Source: Halichondria panicea
Taxonomy: Eukaryota; Porifera; Demospongiae; Suberitida; Halichondriidae
Direction of reading: 5' to 3'
Length of the DNA: 64,000 bases
NCBI RefSeq assembly: GCF_963675165.1
Contig: NC_087379.1
Span: forward strand, 3,907,442 to 3,971,441
Shown: positions 13,101-23,796 of the stretch, piece by piece
Layout: each line of letters starts with the position of its first letter
Numbering within the stretch: position 1 is the stretch's first letter
The notes under the pieces: generated by a model
What the model saw: the letters and a program-made list of their open reading frames with translations, nothing else
What the model was told of the DNA's origin: nothing
Databases searched by the model: none
Made by a program: the position numbers and the translations under genes

Positions 13101-16100
13101 TTCATCTAGGATTAAAAGTTTGGGGGGGGAAGGTTTACGCATGCCGCAAAATGTTTGGCCACTCCCATATTTGTTGACCACACCTCCTATTACATGCTAG
13201 TGCATCACAGTACATCTAGTTACATATTGCACATCATAGACAGTACTAATGTGATGATGTTATTATTCTACAAACATTTTGGGGGGGGAAGGTTCACCCC
13301 AGCCCCCCCCCACTAGATGAAACCCTGACTTTACTCGGTTCTGGAAGTCTTAGAGGATCTATAGGTGTGTCTGTGAAGGACAAACATTTTTCTTCCTGTT
13401 ATAACTTTCTTCTATGACCAGTTTGACTTCTTGAACACAGCCACAGGAGCGTATTCATGTACATGTAACAATTAAGGCAGCACATTTTAGCGCCATTAAG
13501 GATTAATTTTTTCCATTTTTGTTCCTATGTACATGTACATGCACTAAATACTTGCGTATATGAGACAGGTACAGCATCTCACAATACTGTACACATACCT
13601 ATCAGATTCTGATTTTTTGCATGGTGACAGGTTCTTTTTGGGCTTTTCCTTGGACTTCTGCGTGGTTTTTAGCCTCTTTCCACTGTTCTCATCACTCAAG
13701 GACGCCTCTACACAGAAAATCATCGATTAATCAATGCATGACTATAGCAAATTACCAGTTTTATACATTTGTACATACATGTAGTGCTAATTGTATATAA
13801 TTTATAGTATGTATAATAATTATGTAGTGCTAATTGTATACATCCTACCCACCTCCGCTCTCTTCTGCTCCTTTCTTGCTTTTACGTTTCTGTTTCTTCT
13901 CTGCTTTCTTGTGCTTCTCCTTCTTCCTCTTCTTGTGACTAGAATCATCTGACTCGCTGCTGGATTCACTGGAGCTGCTCTGTTTCTTCTTGCTCTTTCT
14001 CTTCTCCCTCTCCTTATCCCAGTCTCTCTTCCTCTTGTATGCTGCCAATTCCTCCTCGTAGTCATCCTCATACTTCCCACCAGGGTATGGGGGCATGCCC
14101 ATTGGTACTATAGCAATGAAAGGCTATAGTTAGAATTAATGTAAGTATACCAAGCCTGATACATAAATATACACACACTGTAAATGTACTTACCAGGATG
14201 TCCCCTACCGGGATGAAAGGGGGGCCTTCCACCATAGTAGCCCATTCCCCCATCCATGTACGGGTCATACATATAATCAACGGGTAGTCCTCCTGGAGGG
14301 TGGTAGCCACCACGTCCCATCATCATAGACATTCCTCTAGGTACCATCATACCCCCTCTGAACGCAGGTTCCATTATGCCTGCCAAACCAGATGATTTTA
14401 TGGTTGGAAGTGCAAGAACAATAGGAATTCATATGCATATAATTATACTGTGCATGTACGTGCATGTGTACAATTGTACCAGGTCCTGGTGAGTATATTC
14501 CAGGTCCAGGGGGATAGGACTGGTGAGCCCCCTCTACATGTATCTCGAGCCTGTCCATTTGAGAGAAGAACGCGGCTCGAGCATCACGATTAGCAAAGTC
14601 AGTCTAAAAATTAATCAAGGTAGGACATTGCATATACATTGTATGTACAAGTATTGCACATTAACACACAGTACTACATATGACTTTGTACTAGTAGATT
14701 AAAAACGTATTTCACATGTGTGTGTACAGGAATTGAAAAGAAGTTCAGTACACATCTAACCATGAGTTTCTTGCTGCTTCCAATGTGAGCACCTTTGACA
14801 GCCTCTAAAGCTTTCCTGGCAGAATCAATGGAGTCATACTGGACCATGGCACAGTTGCGCTGGTAGTCGAGGCCAAGCCGAATCACCTGTTTCGGAACAC
14901 GTAATAACTAAGATATTGGTGACTTACAATAATTATATGTATGTCACTGGGGGGGGGGGGGGGGGGGGGGGGGTATATAGTGTTCAATCATACCTTCCCA
15001 TATTTATTCATGTGCTTCTCTAGTTGTTGTCGAGACGTTCCGGCGTCTACACCATCCACCCACAGTTGCTTGCTATTGGTGCCCTTACCAAAGCCAACCT
15101 GGTCAGAGGACATCACAAAATTAATGATAAACCTAGGGTATTGGTATTAAATTTGTAAGAGAATGTTAAACATTATGAGGCTAGAGTGACCGCTGTTTCT
15201 TGATCACAATAGATGTTCCATCGTATCAGGAGCCCCTGTTAAAAAGACGGTGCATGTCTGTAGATCTAAGCTGGAAACGTGCCTGCCTGGCCTCAGGAGT
15301 GTCTGTGCCTTGATTAAAGCTCTGGGCTGCTGTCTGCATTGATTTCATGTTGTGCACTCTAATTATGCTGAAGGAGGCGAGTACACAACCGAATAGAAGT
15401 TTATCGCAATATACAGCTCCGCTGGACTTAAGCACAGGCATTACTGTGCTTGACAAAAGTCATCTGCTGTACAAATTACTCGGCATGCCTATAATTATGA
15501 CTCAGAAGTCCCCATCTGAGCTGCTCTGATCGTCTGTGTGTCCTTTCTGAGCTGTATGCACAAGGATGTAGTCACATACACCGTAGCCTATTGCGCATGT
15601 GCAATCTCACGTACATGTACACGTAGAAGTCGGTATAAAAGATAATGAGTTCCAAAATCAAACATTGTCCCGGTCCATGCACATGTACTGTACATACATT
15701 ATAGATCACCCCCCAAAACTGTCAACTTGCCTTATTCACCAAATAATTATAATCCCCGACAAAATTACCCACCATACAGTACATATCATTATACATGGTA
15801 GCAGAAAATTCTCACTCGAATGTTGTTTCCTTTGATGTTCTGGCCATCCATGTACTTCTTAGCAACAATAGCACTGGAGAGGTCGTAATAGAGCACAAAG
15901 CCATACGTTGCTGTCCCACCCATTTTCTTTATCTCCACATCCTGAGAGCAGCCACATGAAAAAGATACGAAAAAAGTGAATTATTATACCATACAGTTAA
16001 TTGGAATGTTGCTAAAGATTTTAACTTCATAATTTTTCTGAGTGGTTTTCCCGACAATTCATAATTATCCGCTAGTGTAATAAATGTACCTGTAACTACA

Positions 16101-19100
16101 GATAGAAAATTAATATTGTATTCATTGGATACTAATAGTTACACGGTCAAGGACTTCGTACAGAAAGAAAGCCATGTACATTTCGTAACACTGATCTGAA
16201 ACCACGCTGTATAAGCCAGTATAATTATACTCACCAAAATAGTGCCATATCTTTGGAATGCATCACGGACATCGTATACACTAATATTTTTGGGTATATT
16301 CCCAACAAACAGTGAACGAGTTGCTTGAGGGTCAACTTCCTCAAACCGGACAGGCTTGTTTCCATGTGAGGACACAGCCGGCTCATCTCTACCACCAGGA
16401 GGGAAGTCTAAGCGAGTGCATGGGGAGAGTGAAGATGCACACCCTAATGTAATTTATCGGACACATCTAATTATCCAGACAGCTGGTGCTTTAATTTACA
16501 TTTGTTTTAAATATCAGGACAATACCTTGAAAATTTAAGATCACATTCCAAGCAACGTAGCTGTACCATTAAACCGCATGCAGCTGCATGCCTGTTGTAA
16601 CTATTCCGGACACTACATGTATTTCACATTAAATTTACCAAGTGAAACAAAACAGTACATCAGAGCTATATATACTAGCTATAGTCACCATACGTTCTCT
16701 CCCCTTTTCAAGTATGGCGCGCGAGACTAATGCAAACGATATTGTACAGTGTACTACATGGTACATACCATCAGTATCCAGTGGAGTGACTTTAATCTTG
16801 TTACCGAAAAGGACAATTCCTTGTGTCTCCTGACAAGCTTGCTTGCACTTGTCGCTTCTATAAGTGTAAAGAAATACAGCACCTATCACATACATGTGTT
16901 TCGTAGTAAAATATTTGTAAGTACATATGCTAAAATGTTATGAACACTCCATTTAACAAGTAGTCTAGCACAGCGATGCTCAAATGCCTCGAGCCCACCA
17001 TGATGTTTTGTTTCGATCGAAAAGTATTGAGTGTTAAATGTAAGAGGAGCTTAGTTGTGTGTAATTATGGTAGTTTATGTTTTATATGGCATAACAAGAC
17101 CTCATGAAGAAGAAATGAAATGTGACAACGAGAAAAAGAGGTGGACGTATTTTTATTCAATTAGTATAAGTTCAAGAGTCAACAGATTTTCGCCAGTGAA
17201 AATAGAAATCTGATTGCTAGAGATGACCTTGAAGGATAGAAGTGCAGCAGAGCATTTTTGGTTAAGTACATAAAAGCAATTGAAACATTTCTACCATTGC
17301 ATAAGGTGATAAATAATCTAGCATGGCAACAAAAGGTGGTTGGGTATGTGTCGGGTTTATATACAGTAGACTCAAACATCTTTGGTCCAGAGCCAGGTCG
17401 GATGTAAATAACGTGACTTCCTGCCTGAAAGGCGTGATCAATTAATCACAATTTAGCAATGATATTATTGCTGCCTCGAGGCAAGTGGCAGTTCCGGGCA
17501 CTCAGATTGGTCAGTTACCAAGCAGAAATTAGTCACGTTAATTACTTTCGATGTAAGGAATGCTACGTTCGATACTCGTCTCTTTTTACTATGGACTCTT
17601 GATAATACTGGTAAAAATCTCAGCTTACTTCTTAAACTTTACCACAGCCCATTTATCTGAGTCATCTCCATACATCCTTATCTCAGCAGAAGATGAATAG
17701 CGAGTGTATTCATAGTAAAGCCCATCTTGAAGGACCCTCTCTGAATTATGTGTAGACATTAATCGGGTTAACAAAACACCTACATATACCTGGTCGCTTA
17801 GGAAGGCCTAAAATCTTCAGGACAGTGTACTCTTTCTTTTTTGTAGTGTTGTATTCTAAGCCAGTGCCAGATGAGGAGCTGCTCTCTACATCACTCTCAC
17901 TGTCGGAGCTACTGGACGAGCTAGAGAAATACAGTGTGCAAGCGATCAGTCAACATTACAATGACATATGTACATTAATAGATGTACACTGTACATGCAC
18001 CACCAACAAAATGGTGCATACTCTAGTAGTATGTAGAAAATGATACTATTTATTGTAATGAACTACAGAATAACGTAATAACGACACACATGATTCATGA
18101 TGGAGTCTTTTTGGTCTTGAATAAACATCACCTTACCTGACTACGATATTAACAAACACGCATGCAAGAGTTCAGCTTGCTTCCATCAGCATAGAAATAG
18201 AGGGTCCATCTTGCTCGTCCAATTGACGAGATGAGCAATTCACAATCACAATCTTGTCTGTACGATACACTTTGAACCTAGTAGCCACTATCTACAAGCC
18301 ACTTGGTCTTGGGCAATACTTCTACTATTGTGTGCTCAACAAACCAGCACATTCAATCTACCTATAATACACTACACCAGCACTACACGACAAAGAAATA
18401 CCGCATATCTTGATACCTTTGATGATCATTGCTTTTTCTATCTTCCACCACCTCATCATCATCAGACAGCTTCTTTTCTTCAAACTTCTCTGACTGCTTG
18501 GACTTAAAGTTTGTACGCAGCTCCTGCCCATTCAGTTTATGCTTGGCTTCCTTAGCTTCCACTGCACTTCTCACATCAAAAAAATCAACAAATGCAGCCA
18601 CTCCAATCTTGGGATACTTTTGTGGCAGTATTTTAACTCCTTCCACCTTGCCAAACCTGGTGCAATTATCACAGCATAGCTGAAAATCACAAACTAGCTT
18701 GTAAAATGTAGTATGTTCGTTTATACACTACAAATTTTGCAAAGTAGGACTAAAATTATTTATATGCAGCTGGTTCCAGTACAATGCGCCCAAAAAAAGT
18801 TGGTGCCCACACATGTATATTTTTGAGAACACTAACAATATTTTTGGCACTTAATGCTAGCCTCAAGGCCATGCTGTTCCTTGAGGTTGATACGGTACAT
18901 GTAGCTCCACTCTAATTACGTAAATGCCTGAAAAATTATTCCAGAAAAACATTAAACTTTGGGTTGGCGTTATAAGTTCTTCTTATTGTCCACTACATCA
19001 GAATTTATGGCAGTACACCTCCGAGAACGAGGGTGAAACCCCAAGGCCAAGCATGGTTTATGTTGCAGTAAATTCGAGTTCAACGAGTACAGTAACTCGG

Positions 19101-19566
19101 TTTTCCCACCACAAAAGTTTTAACACAAAAAGAGTAGAGTACCTACTTCTTCCAAATAAGGCCCCCTATAATAAGGCGTCACCTGGACATTAATTTTATC
19201 CCATAATTATAGCACCACATAAATTCATTGGTCTTGTTTTGCATACACTAGCTTCGAAAGCGCAATTATTAAAAATACCGTATACGTAGACTCAACCACA
19301 ATTCATCACAACATCGCACGGTGCACTTACGTACATACATACCCCTTTCACACTATACTACAATGTACATGTACCTACTACTTTCCCCATACAATGTAGA
19401 TATTAAAAATTGTCTATTGCATGCTGGAGCTAGCTAGAGGTAGATCTACAACGTCTCACTTCAAAAAGTACTCCTTGATTTTGGGTTCGTCTATTGTGTC
19501 AGGGAGTCCTCCTACCCAGAGGTGTCGTGACTCTTTTATAATAGTGGTAGATACAGGAGCTGCCAT
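7125..19566 (-). CDS. SPEN: SPEN / split ends transcriptional co-regulator, 21 exons, complete
   Basis: Large RNA-binding nuclear scaffold that links RNA and transcription factors to co-repressors through its SPOC domain. Exons: 19566-19460, 18656-18417, 17920-17790, 17740-17629, 16857-16769, 16407-16235, 15941-15816, 15098-14994, 14886-14761, 14603-14480, 14379-14194, 14107-13853, 13707-13599, 12138-11263, 11062-10902, 10801-10616, 10097-10011, 9897-9741, 7771-7570, 7499-7344, 7259-7125. They total 3843 bp, 1280 codons plus stop. RRM1 (about 12-85, RHLWVGGLP), RRM2 (147-226), RRM3 (257-330, SLFVGNIP) and RRM4 (to about 415, ending TDFANRDAR) match the four-RRM SPEN layout rather than three-RRM RBM15. 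A Lys/Ser, then Arg/Ser/Pro-rich middle follows. SPOC is about 1117-1280, with VMWQGHLTLKND, QRMRLEKTQLEGV and HIFPPC. It is far shorter than human SPEN (about 3660 aa), like a compact ancestral form. Introns carry several miniature elements. Confidence 0.93.
8739..9170. mobile_element. Two MITEs of the ACCGTATAGCG family in SPEN intron 18
   Basis: 8739-8895 and 8961-9170 both begin with TACCGTA and end with TACGGTA. Internal inverted arms contain GGTAATTTTCG and CGAAAATTACC, with repeated motifs such as CAAAATATTCGTGG. The termini fit a TA target duplication. They lie in the 2-kb intron between the exon ending at 9741 and the SPOC exon starting at 7771. Confidence 0.65.
13095..13327. mobile_element. 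MITE with CAGGGTTTCATCTAG termini
   Basis: CAGGGTTTCATCTAG at 13095 is mirrored by CTAGATGAAACCCTG ending at 13327. Internal G-runs and C-runs (GGGGGGGGAAGGTT) add to the symmetry. It lies within the SPEN intron between exons 13 and 14. No coding capacity is seen. Confidence 0.7.
14949..14973. repeat. Homopolymer of 25 G in a SPEN intron
   Basis: An uninterrupted run of 25 G on the plus strand (C on the SPEN sense strand) lies only about 20 bases past the donor of the exon 15098-14994. Length may vary through slippage. Confidence 0.95.
16449..16620. repeat. Fragment of the TTTATCGGACAC MITE family in a SPEN intron
   Basis: Contains TAATTTATCGGACAC, TTAATTTACATTTG, CAGGACAATACCTTGAAAA and TTCCGGACAC in the same order as the full copy at 29869-30257, but one terminal arm is missing. 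Confidence 0.55.
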
Positions 19567-19754
19567 AGCTGGCTCAGCTCAGCTAGCCTATTAAAAACAC
19601 ACTCAGCTAATAAAAAACGTATGTGTACATGGACGTACGTATATGCATCACATGTGCACGTGCAATAATAATTATTATAGGTAATGAGCGCTCAGACATT
19701 TTTTTGAAAGAATAATTTTATGGTATATAGAACATTTTATACACATGTACACAT

Positions 19755-20068
19755 AAAGTTCAAAGTTCTTCCCTAGCGGTCTGACCTTCGGCAGCTGCCA
19801 GGGTCAGGTTCCCTTTGTAAATTGGTTTAGCAAAAGCTGATCTGGTTCCTCGTATGCACATAATTGCTGATCGAATGATGGTAAAACTTAGCCGACATCT
19901 TATCCATCCCATGACAATAGAGTATGGTTTTTCTTGTTTTCTTGATAGCATGTCTGCTAGTCTTTTGTAGAACGTTGTTCCTTCCTTTCCCATGCTGCCT
20001 GTAGTTGAGAATATTATATGAGAGGTGTAAACACACCATGTTCTAGTACGCTTTGAACTCTTTGATTA
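19755..20068 (-). pseudogene. Retroelement ORF remnant, C-terminal part
   Basis: The minus strand reads NQRVQSVLEHGVFTPL, then a stop and frameshift, then GKEGTTFYKRLADMLSRK and MGWIRCRLSFTIIRSAIMC. This is a conserved C-terminal block I associate with reverse-transcriptase-bearing element ORFs in cnidarian and sponge genomes. The preceding part of the same reading frame is at 22136-21933; the two halves are separated by about 1.85 kb of nested insertions. Family assignment is from memory of the motif and is moderate. Confidence 0.55.
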
Positions 20069-20097
20069 TGCCTCGGTGCGCATGCGCAAGCGAGGTA

Positions 20098-20930
20098 TTT
20101 TTTTTTTTTTTTTTTTTCTTTAAACAATATTTGATACAGGGAAGGACAAAAAATAGCTTATTATAGCTAATGGTAATGTCAACCTAAAAAACAGAAAAAC
20201 AAGACATAACAGCACAACAGAAATTATTAAGAAAAAGAAAAAAAAACAGAAACATAGAATACAACACAACAAAAACAAAACAAGCAAACAAAACGAGGAC
20301 AACAATAGTTTAGTTAGTGCTACGTACTAAAAAGACAATGTAATTTCTTTTTAAAACTAAAAGAAGATGTACTATCTACAATAAACCTAGGTAAAGTATT
20401 CCAGTGAGTAATAACTTCTATAAAAAAAGAAGACTTGTGTGCAATAGTGCTTACATATGGCTTAAAAAGTGGTTTGGAGTGCAGGAAACGGGGTGAGGGG
20501 TGAGGGTGAGGCATGAAAAGGTTGGAGGGTATGCATGAATTGTTATTAAGAATATTATAGCATACTTTTAGTTTTTGTATTTTCCTTCTGATCGTAAGCG
20601 GCAACCAGTTTAGTTCTTCTAGTAGGATATTGTACGGTTCCTTCCATTTTCCCGTGATCACCCTGCCAGCGAACTTCTAAACATTCTCTAGGGCCAAGTT
20701 ATCAACTGAGCTCCTAGGGTCCCAGATCGCACAGCAGTACTCTAGTTTGGGGAGGGTAGTGGTCTTATAGATTTGGTGTCTTAATTTTGCCGGGGCATGA
20801 CGGAGGTGCCTATGCATCATGCCAAGTTGTCTTTTGGCCGATTTGCACACGGACTAGCCTCGATTCAAGGCCGATTAAAATACGTATTTTAATGCGGCCT
20901 GGAATCGAGGCTACACACGGACCTGATGTG
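20098..20930 (-). mobile_element. 5'-truncated non-LTR retrotransposon with poly(A) tail
   Basis: The minus strand reads the C-terminal end of a reverse transcriptase ORF: KSAKRQLGMMHRHL, LPKLEYCCAIWDP, a stop near 20689, then ELNWLPLTIRRKIQKLKV, THWNTLPRF and a stop at about 20320. A 3' UTR leads to an A-tract (T21 on the plus strand at 20099-20119). These motifs are typical of Jockey/CR1/L2-type ORF2 C-termini. The copy is 5'-truncated and inserted in dispersed repeat A. A 59-bp hairpin at 20855-20913 is inserted within it. Confidence 0.8.
20846..20922. mobile_element. 59-bp hairpin element with perfect 9-bp target duplication
   Basis: The near-perfect palindrome 20855-20913 (TAGCCTCGATTC ... 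GAATCGAGGCTA, centre ATTAAAATACGTATTTTAAT) is flanked by CACACGGAC at 20846-20854 and again at 20914-20922. Removing it and one duplicate restores the LINE reading frame across the site, so it is a genuine insertion. Confidence 0.8.
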
Positions 20931-21414
20931 GGTCGGTAGCAGAGGAGGTTGGCCACGCGTCATCAATCATGTGACATTCCTAAGGTCTCTGCTCACGTTA
21001 CCATAGATACCGAATAACTGTAATAAAAAAGTTATGGATACTCTTGCTTTACTGACTTGTAACACCGGACTAGCTGTGTCTGTTGTCTGGCTGGACCAAG
21101 ATTAGCTAGACTATAGGGTAGAGTATAGTTTAGCAGTGCTGTATGAAGCTTGCATTGTACTGGCTGTCAAGAATCTAGTAAACACTGTATGCACTGATAA
21201 CTCGCCAGAATAAAGGGGATCGGTGGGGATCGGGTTGGTTAATGAAAGTTTTATATCAAAAGAAGCCAGCGAGGCACATAAAGTTTGCCTTCAGTCTCTA
21301 ATGACCGTGCAACACCAGCTAAAAGTTTACATAGAACTCATTTGTCAATTTTTGTGCCAGCTCAGCAAAAAAAGTGGTGCACGTGATCGTGTCCAACCTC
21401 CTCTGGGTCGGTAG
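20931..21414. mobile_element. 466-bp TIR element, CAGAGGAGG termini, perfect 9-bp target duplication
   Basis: Element 20940-21405 starts CAGAGGAGGTTGG and ends CCAACCTCCTCTG. It is flanked by GGTCGGTAG at 20931-20939 and 21406-21414. No transposase ORF. A related copy is at 52770-52905 with its own 9-bp duplication; partial relatives are near 5430 and 26575. Confidence 0.8.
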
Positions 21415-21932
21415 TGTGTTTGTGTGTCTGTCTGTCTGTCTGTCTGTGTAGACTGCTACAGCTGCTCAAGGATGAATCAAGTGCAAGTAAGAGTTTCTAT
21501 AGGCTTCTAGTCATGTTTACTTGGATTTTAATTCGTGGATTTGCAAAATAATGCTTTGTTCTCGAGTTATACCTAGTTTTGCTTACTTGGAATGCCATTG
21601 CAGCCTTTTCAGAAGAGCACGTAGCCAAACTTGTTTACCGAGTGTTGCTACTCTACTTAGTAGTTAGCTCTGCACTAAAACGCCAGCTATTGGTAGCTGC
21701 AAGAGTGAGAAGAGAGCTGCAAGGCTCTGCTAATGCAGCAGCTAGACTTGAACTTTTGGCATAGATCGTTTTTAACAATAATAATGGTCGATCATTACCC
21801 ACTCTGTGAGTTTTTGCATGCAGCAAAATAATTATCAAAGCTATTAGTAGCTTTATGTTATGTAGCTTTGGCATCTTCACCGAGGCATCAGCACCTGCGG
21901 TGCTTTCATTGTATTAGTAAAACCAGTAGGTT

Positions 21933-22136
21933 TTACGCATTTGGGTGAAATATTCTCACATCATAGATACTATAAATTACATCCAGGAAAGCGTTTTGTG
22001 TTGGGTTCCAGAAACCACGTGCTTTGATGTCAAGGCGAGCCTCGTCACCAACAATTGCTGATCTGTAGGCAAAGGTTTCTCCACTCAGAGGCTGTAGGGG
22101 CGGTTCTGTTGCCACATTATGGCAGACTTGAGACAA
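21933..22136 (-). pseudogene. Retroelement ORF remnant, upstream part
   Basis: The minus strand reads NVATEPPLQPLSGETFAYRS, DEARLDIKARGFWNPTQNAF and DVRIFHPNA. This matches the block that normally precedes the EHGVFTPL...TTFYKRLA segment found at 20068-19755, so both are halves of one ORF split by insertions. No intact gene. Confidence 0.6.
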
Positions 22137-22240
22137 CAGATTAGCAGTTACATCTATGATAGGTATACCACAGTACTATGTATAAATTACGATGTAGCGG
22201 GAATTATAATTTTCAGGGGGGGGCAAAACACCCACTACGG

Positions 22241-22925
22241 TGATCACAGCGATTACATACATTACCGGTGATTACACATTACGGTGATTACAGTGATTAC
22301 ATTCATTACGGTGATTATACATACATTACGGTGATTACACCCATTATGGCGATTACACCCATTACAGTGATTACGTACATTACGATGATTACACCCATTA
22401 CGGCGATTACACCCATTACAGTGATTAGTATAGTATGGCTAAGAGTGCAATATGGGATTAATAGCGCAAGTAACAAGCAATGGCAAGGATACTAATTGCA
22501 CAAGGCGCAGCCGAGTGCTATTAACTTTGCCAGTGCTTGTTATGAGTGCTATTAATCCCTTATTGCACGAGTAGCCATATATACTGTTGATTGTTAATCG
22601 TTTGTGATGCAGTTTTAAGGACATTTTTAGCTGCAGTTTCAGTGAAAAAATTAGCCGCGGCCGTTATTTGAACGTGCGGTCGTCAAGGCAGTAATTGCAC
22701 GTCGTTAATGACGACGTGCAATTACTGATACGCGATTAATCGAATCACAGTGAATAATAGGACAACATGCAATTATATACATTACGGTGATTACACCCAT
22801 TACGGTGATTACATACATTACGGTGATTACACTCATTACGGTGAATACATACATATTACGGTGATTACACTCATTACGGTGATTATACTCCCATTATATA
22901 TACACCCATTATGGTGATTCATGAC
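22241..22925. repeat. Minisatellite of TTACGGTGATTACACCCA-like units, interrupted by a MITE
   Basis: Units of about 16-18 bp built around ATTACGGTGATTACA fill 22241-22427 and 22778-22925. The interruption (about 22428-22777) is a palindrome-rich element beginning TATGGCTAAGAGTGCAATA; a second copy is at 51147-51477. Confidence 0.85.
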
Positions 22926-23036
22926 TTACGTACTGCATTGTCTTAGTGCTTTCACTTTCTAGATACACTTTACATGCATGAGCCCACTACAGGTATTTAA
23001 TGTGTTGTCTTATGTTATTCCATAGATACTATAAAT

Positions 23037-23434
23037 TACCGTATAGCGCGAAATTTTCGAGGCACTTATATTTCGTGGATTGGCCTCTAAAAGCATTTCG
23101 TTGCACAATGTTCGTGGAATGACTGCTTACCGGAAGCCACGCCTTTAAATCTTTGCACGTTATAGCAGATAAAAGATAAATTTTTATGGACTTAATTTTC
23201 GTGTAGGATTGCTAACCCATGAAATTTGCGAAAATTAAGCCCCTCGAAAATTTCGCGCTATACGGTACTTAATGTGGTGGGTAATTTTCGGGGAGCAAAA
23301 CATTTGTGGTTGAGCAGTATTTAGTTAATTCGTAGATAACAATTTTGTGGTTGCGTCGTTCAGGTAAGATAAGGTTCGTTCAACCACGAAAATCACAAAT
23401 ATTTTGCCCCCCGAAAATCACCGCTATATACGGT
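23037..23434. mobile_element. Two adjacent MITEs of the ACCGTATAGCG family
   Basis: 23037-23267 has long inverted arms (CCGTATAGCGCGAAATTTTCG and its complement) and is closely similar to the copy at 55500-55729. 23275-23434 is a related element with GGTAATTTTCGGGGAGCAAA and CCCCCGAAAATCACCGCTAT ends. Neither has an ORF. Confidence 0.7.
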
Positions 23435-23796
23435 AGTATCTATGGTTATTCAATGCCTGCGATTGCAGAATTAATTTTATTGATTTTATAATTATAATAC
23501 ATAAAAATTATACATAAACATTCACTCGGACTCACAAAATTGAGCATTTCAGAATCAATGCAAAATTGAGAAAAATATGTGGATAAAAAATAGGTGAGGT
23601 GAATATAATTAATCTATAAAAAGAAAAAAATAATATGTCAACGATCAATTAAAATCTGCCAAGGCTTATGCACAAAGAGCTAATGAACGTGCAGCTAGCC
23701 TTGTCCACAGGCCAATAATCGAGCAGACGGACAATCCGCCTGGGTACAAGGCTACATTAACACAAAAATTTGAGTTTTCGACAATAATATTAATTA

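Larger units (their letters stand above)
20067..21910. repeat. Dispersed repeat A (copy 1), split by nested insertions
   Basis: The left end (20067-20097) is the CCTCGGTGCGCATGCGC hairpin start; the right part (about 21415-21910) runs through TAGACTGCTACAGCTGCTCA and TCTATAGGCTTCTAG to CACCGAGGCATCAGCACC and ends GGTGCTTTCATT. Other copies are near 29396, 32230, 39968 and 48535. The repeat interrupts the retroelement ORF remnant and is itself interrupted by a LINE fragment and a 466-bp TIR element. Full length without insertions is roughly 530-550 bp. Non-autonomous; superfamily unknown. Confidence 0.7.

Noticed and set aside
17179..17440. Possible extra SPEN exon (open frame after a CTTTCAG acceptor near 17426)
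   Set aside because: Exons 17740-17629 and 16857-16769 join in phase to give a normal RRM2; including this stretch would insert unrelated residues and a stop.
18657..18690. Alternative upstream acceptor for SPEN exon 2
   Set aside because: It puts the RRM1 sequence out of frame; the acceptor at 18657 joins KEYFLK to FGKVEGVKIL correctly.
7125..19566. Identification as RBM15/Spenito
   Set aside because: Four RRMs, the RHLWVGGLP first RRM and the close SPOC match fit SPEN better than three-RRM RBM15.
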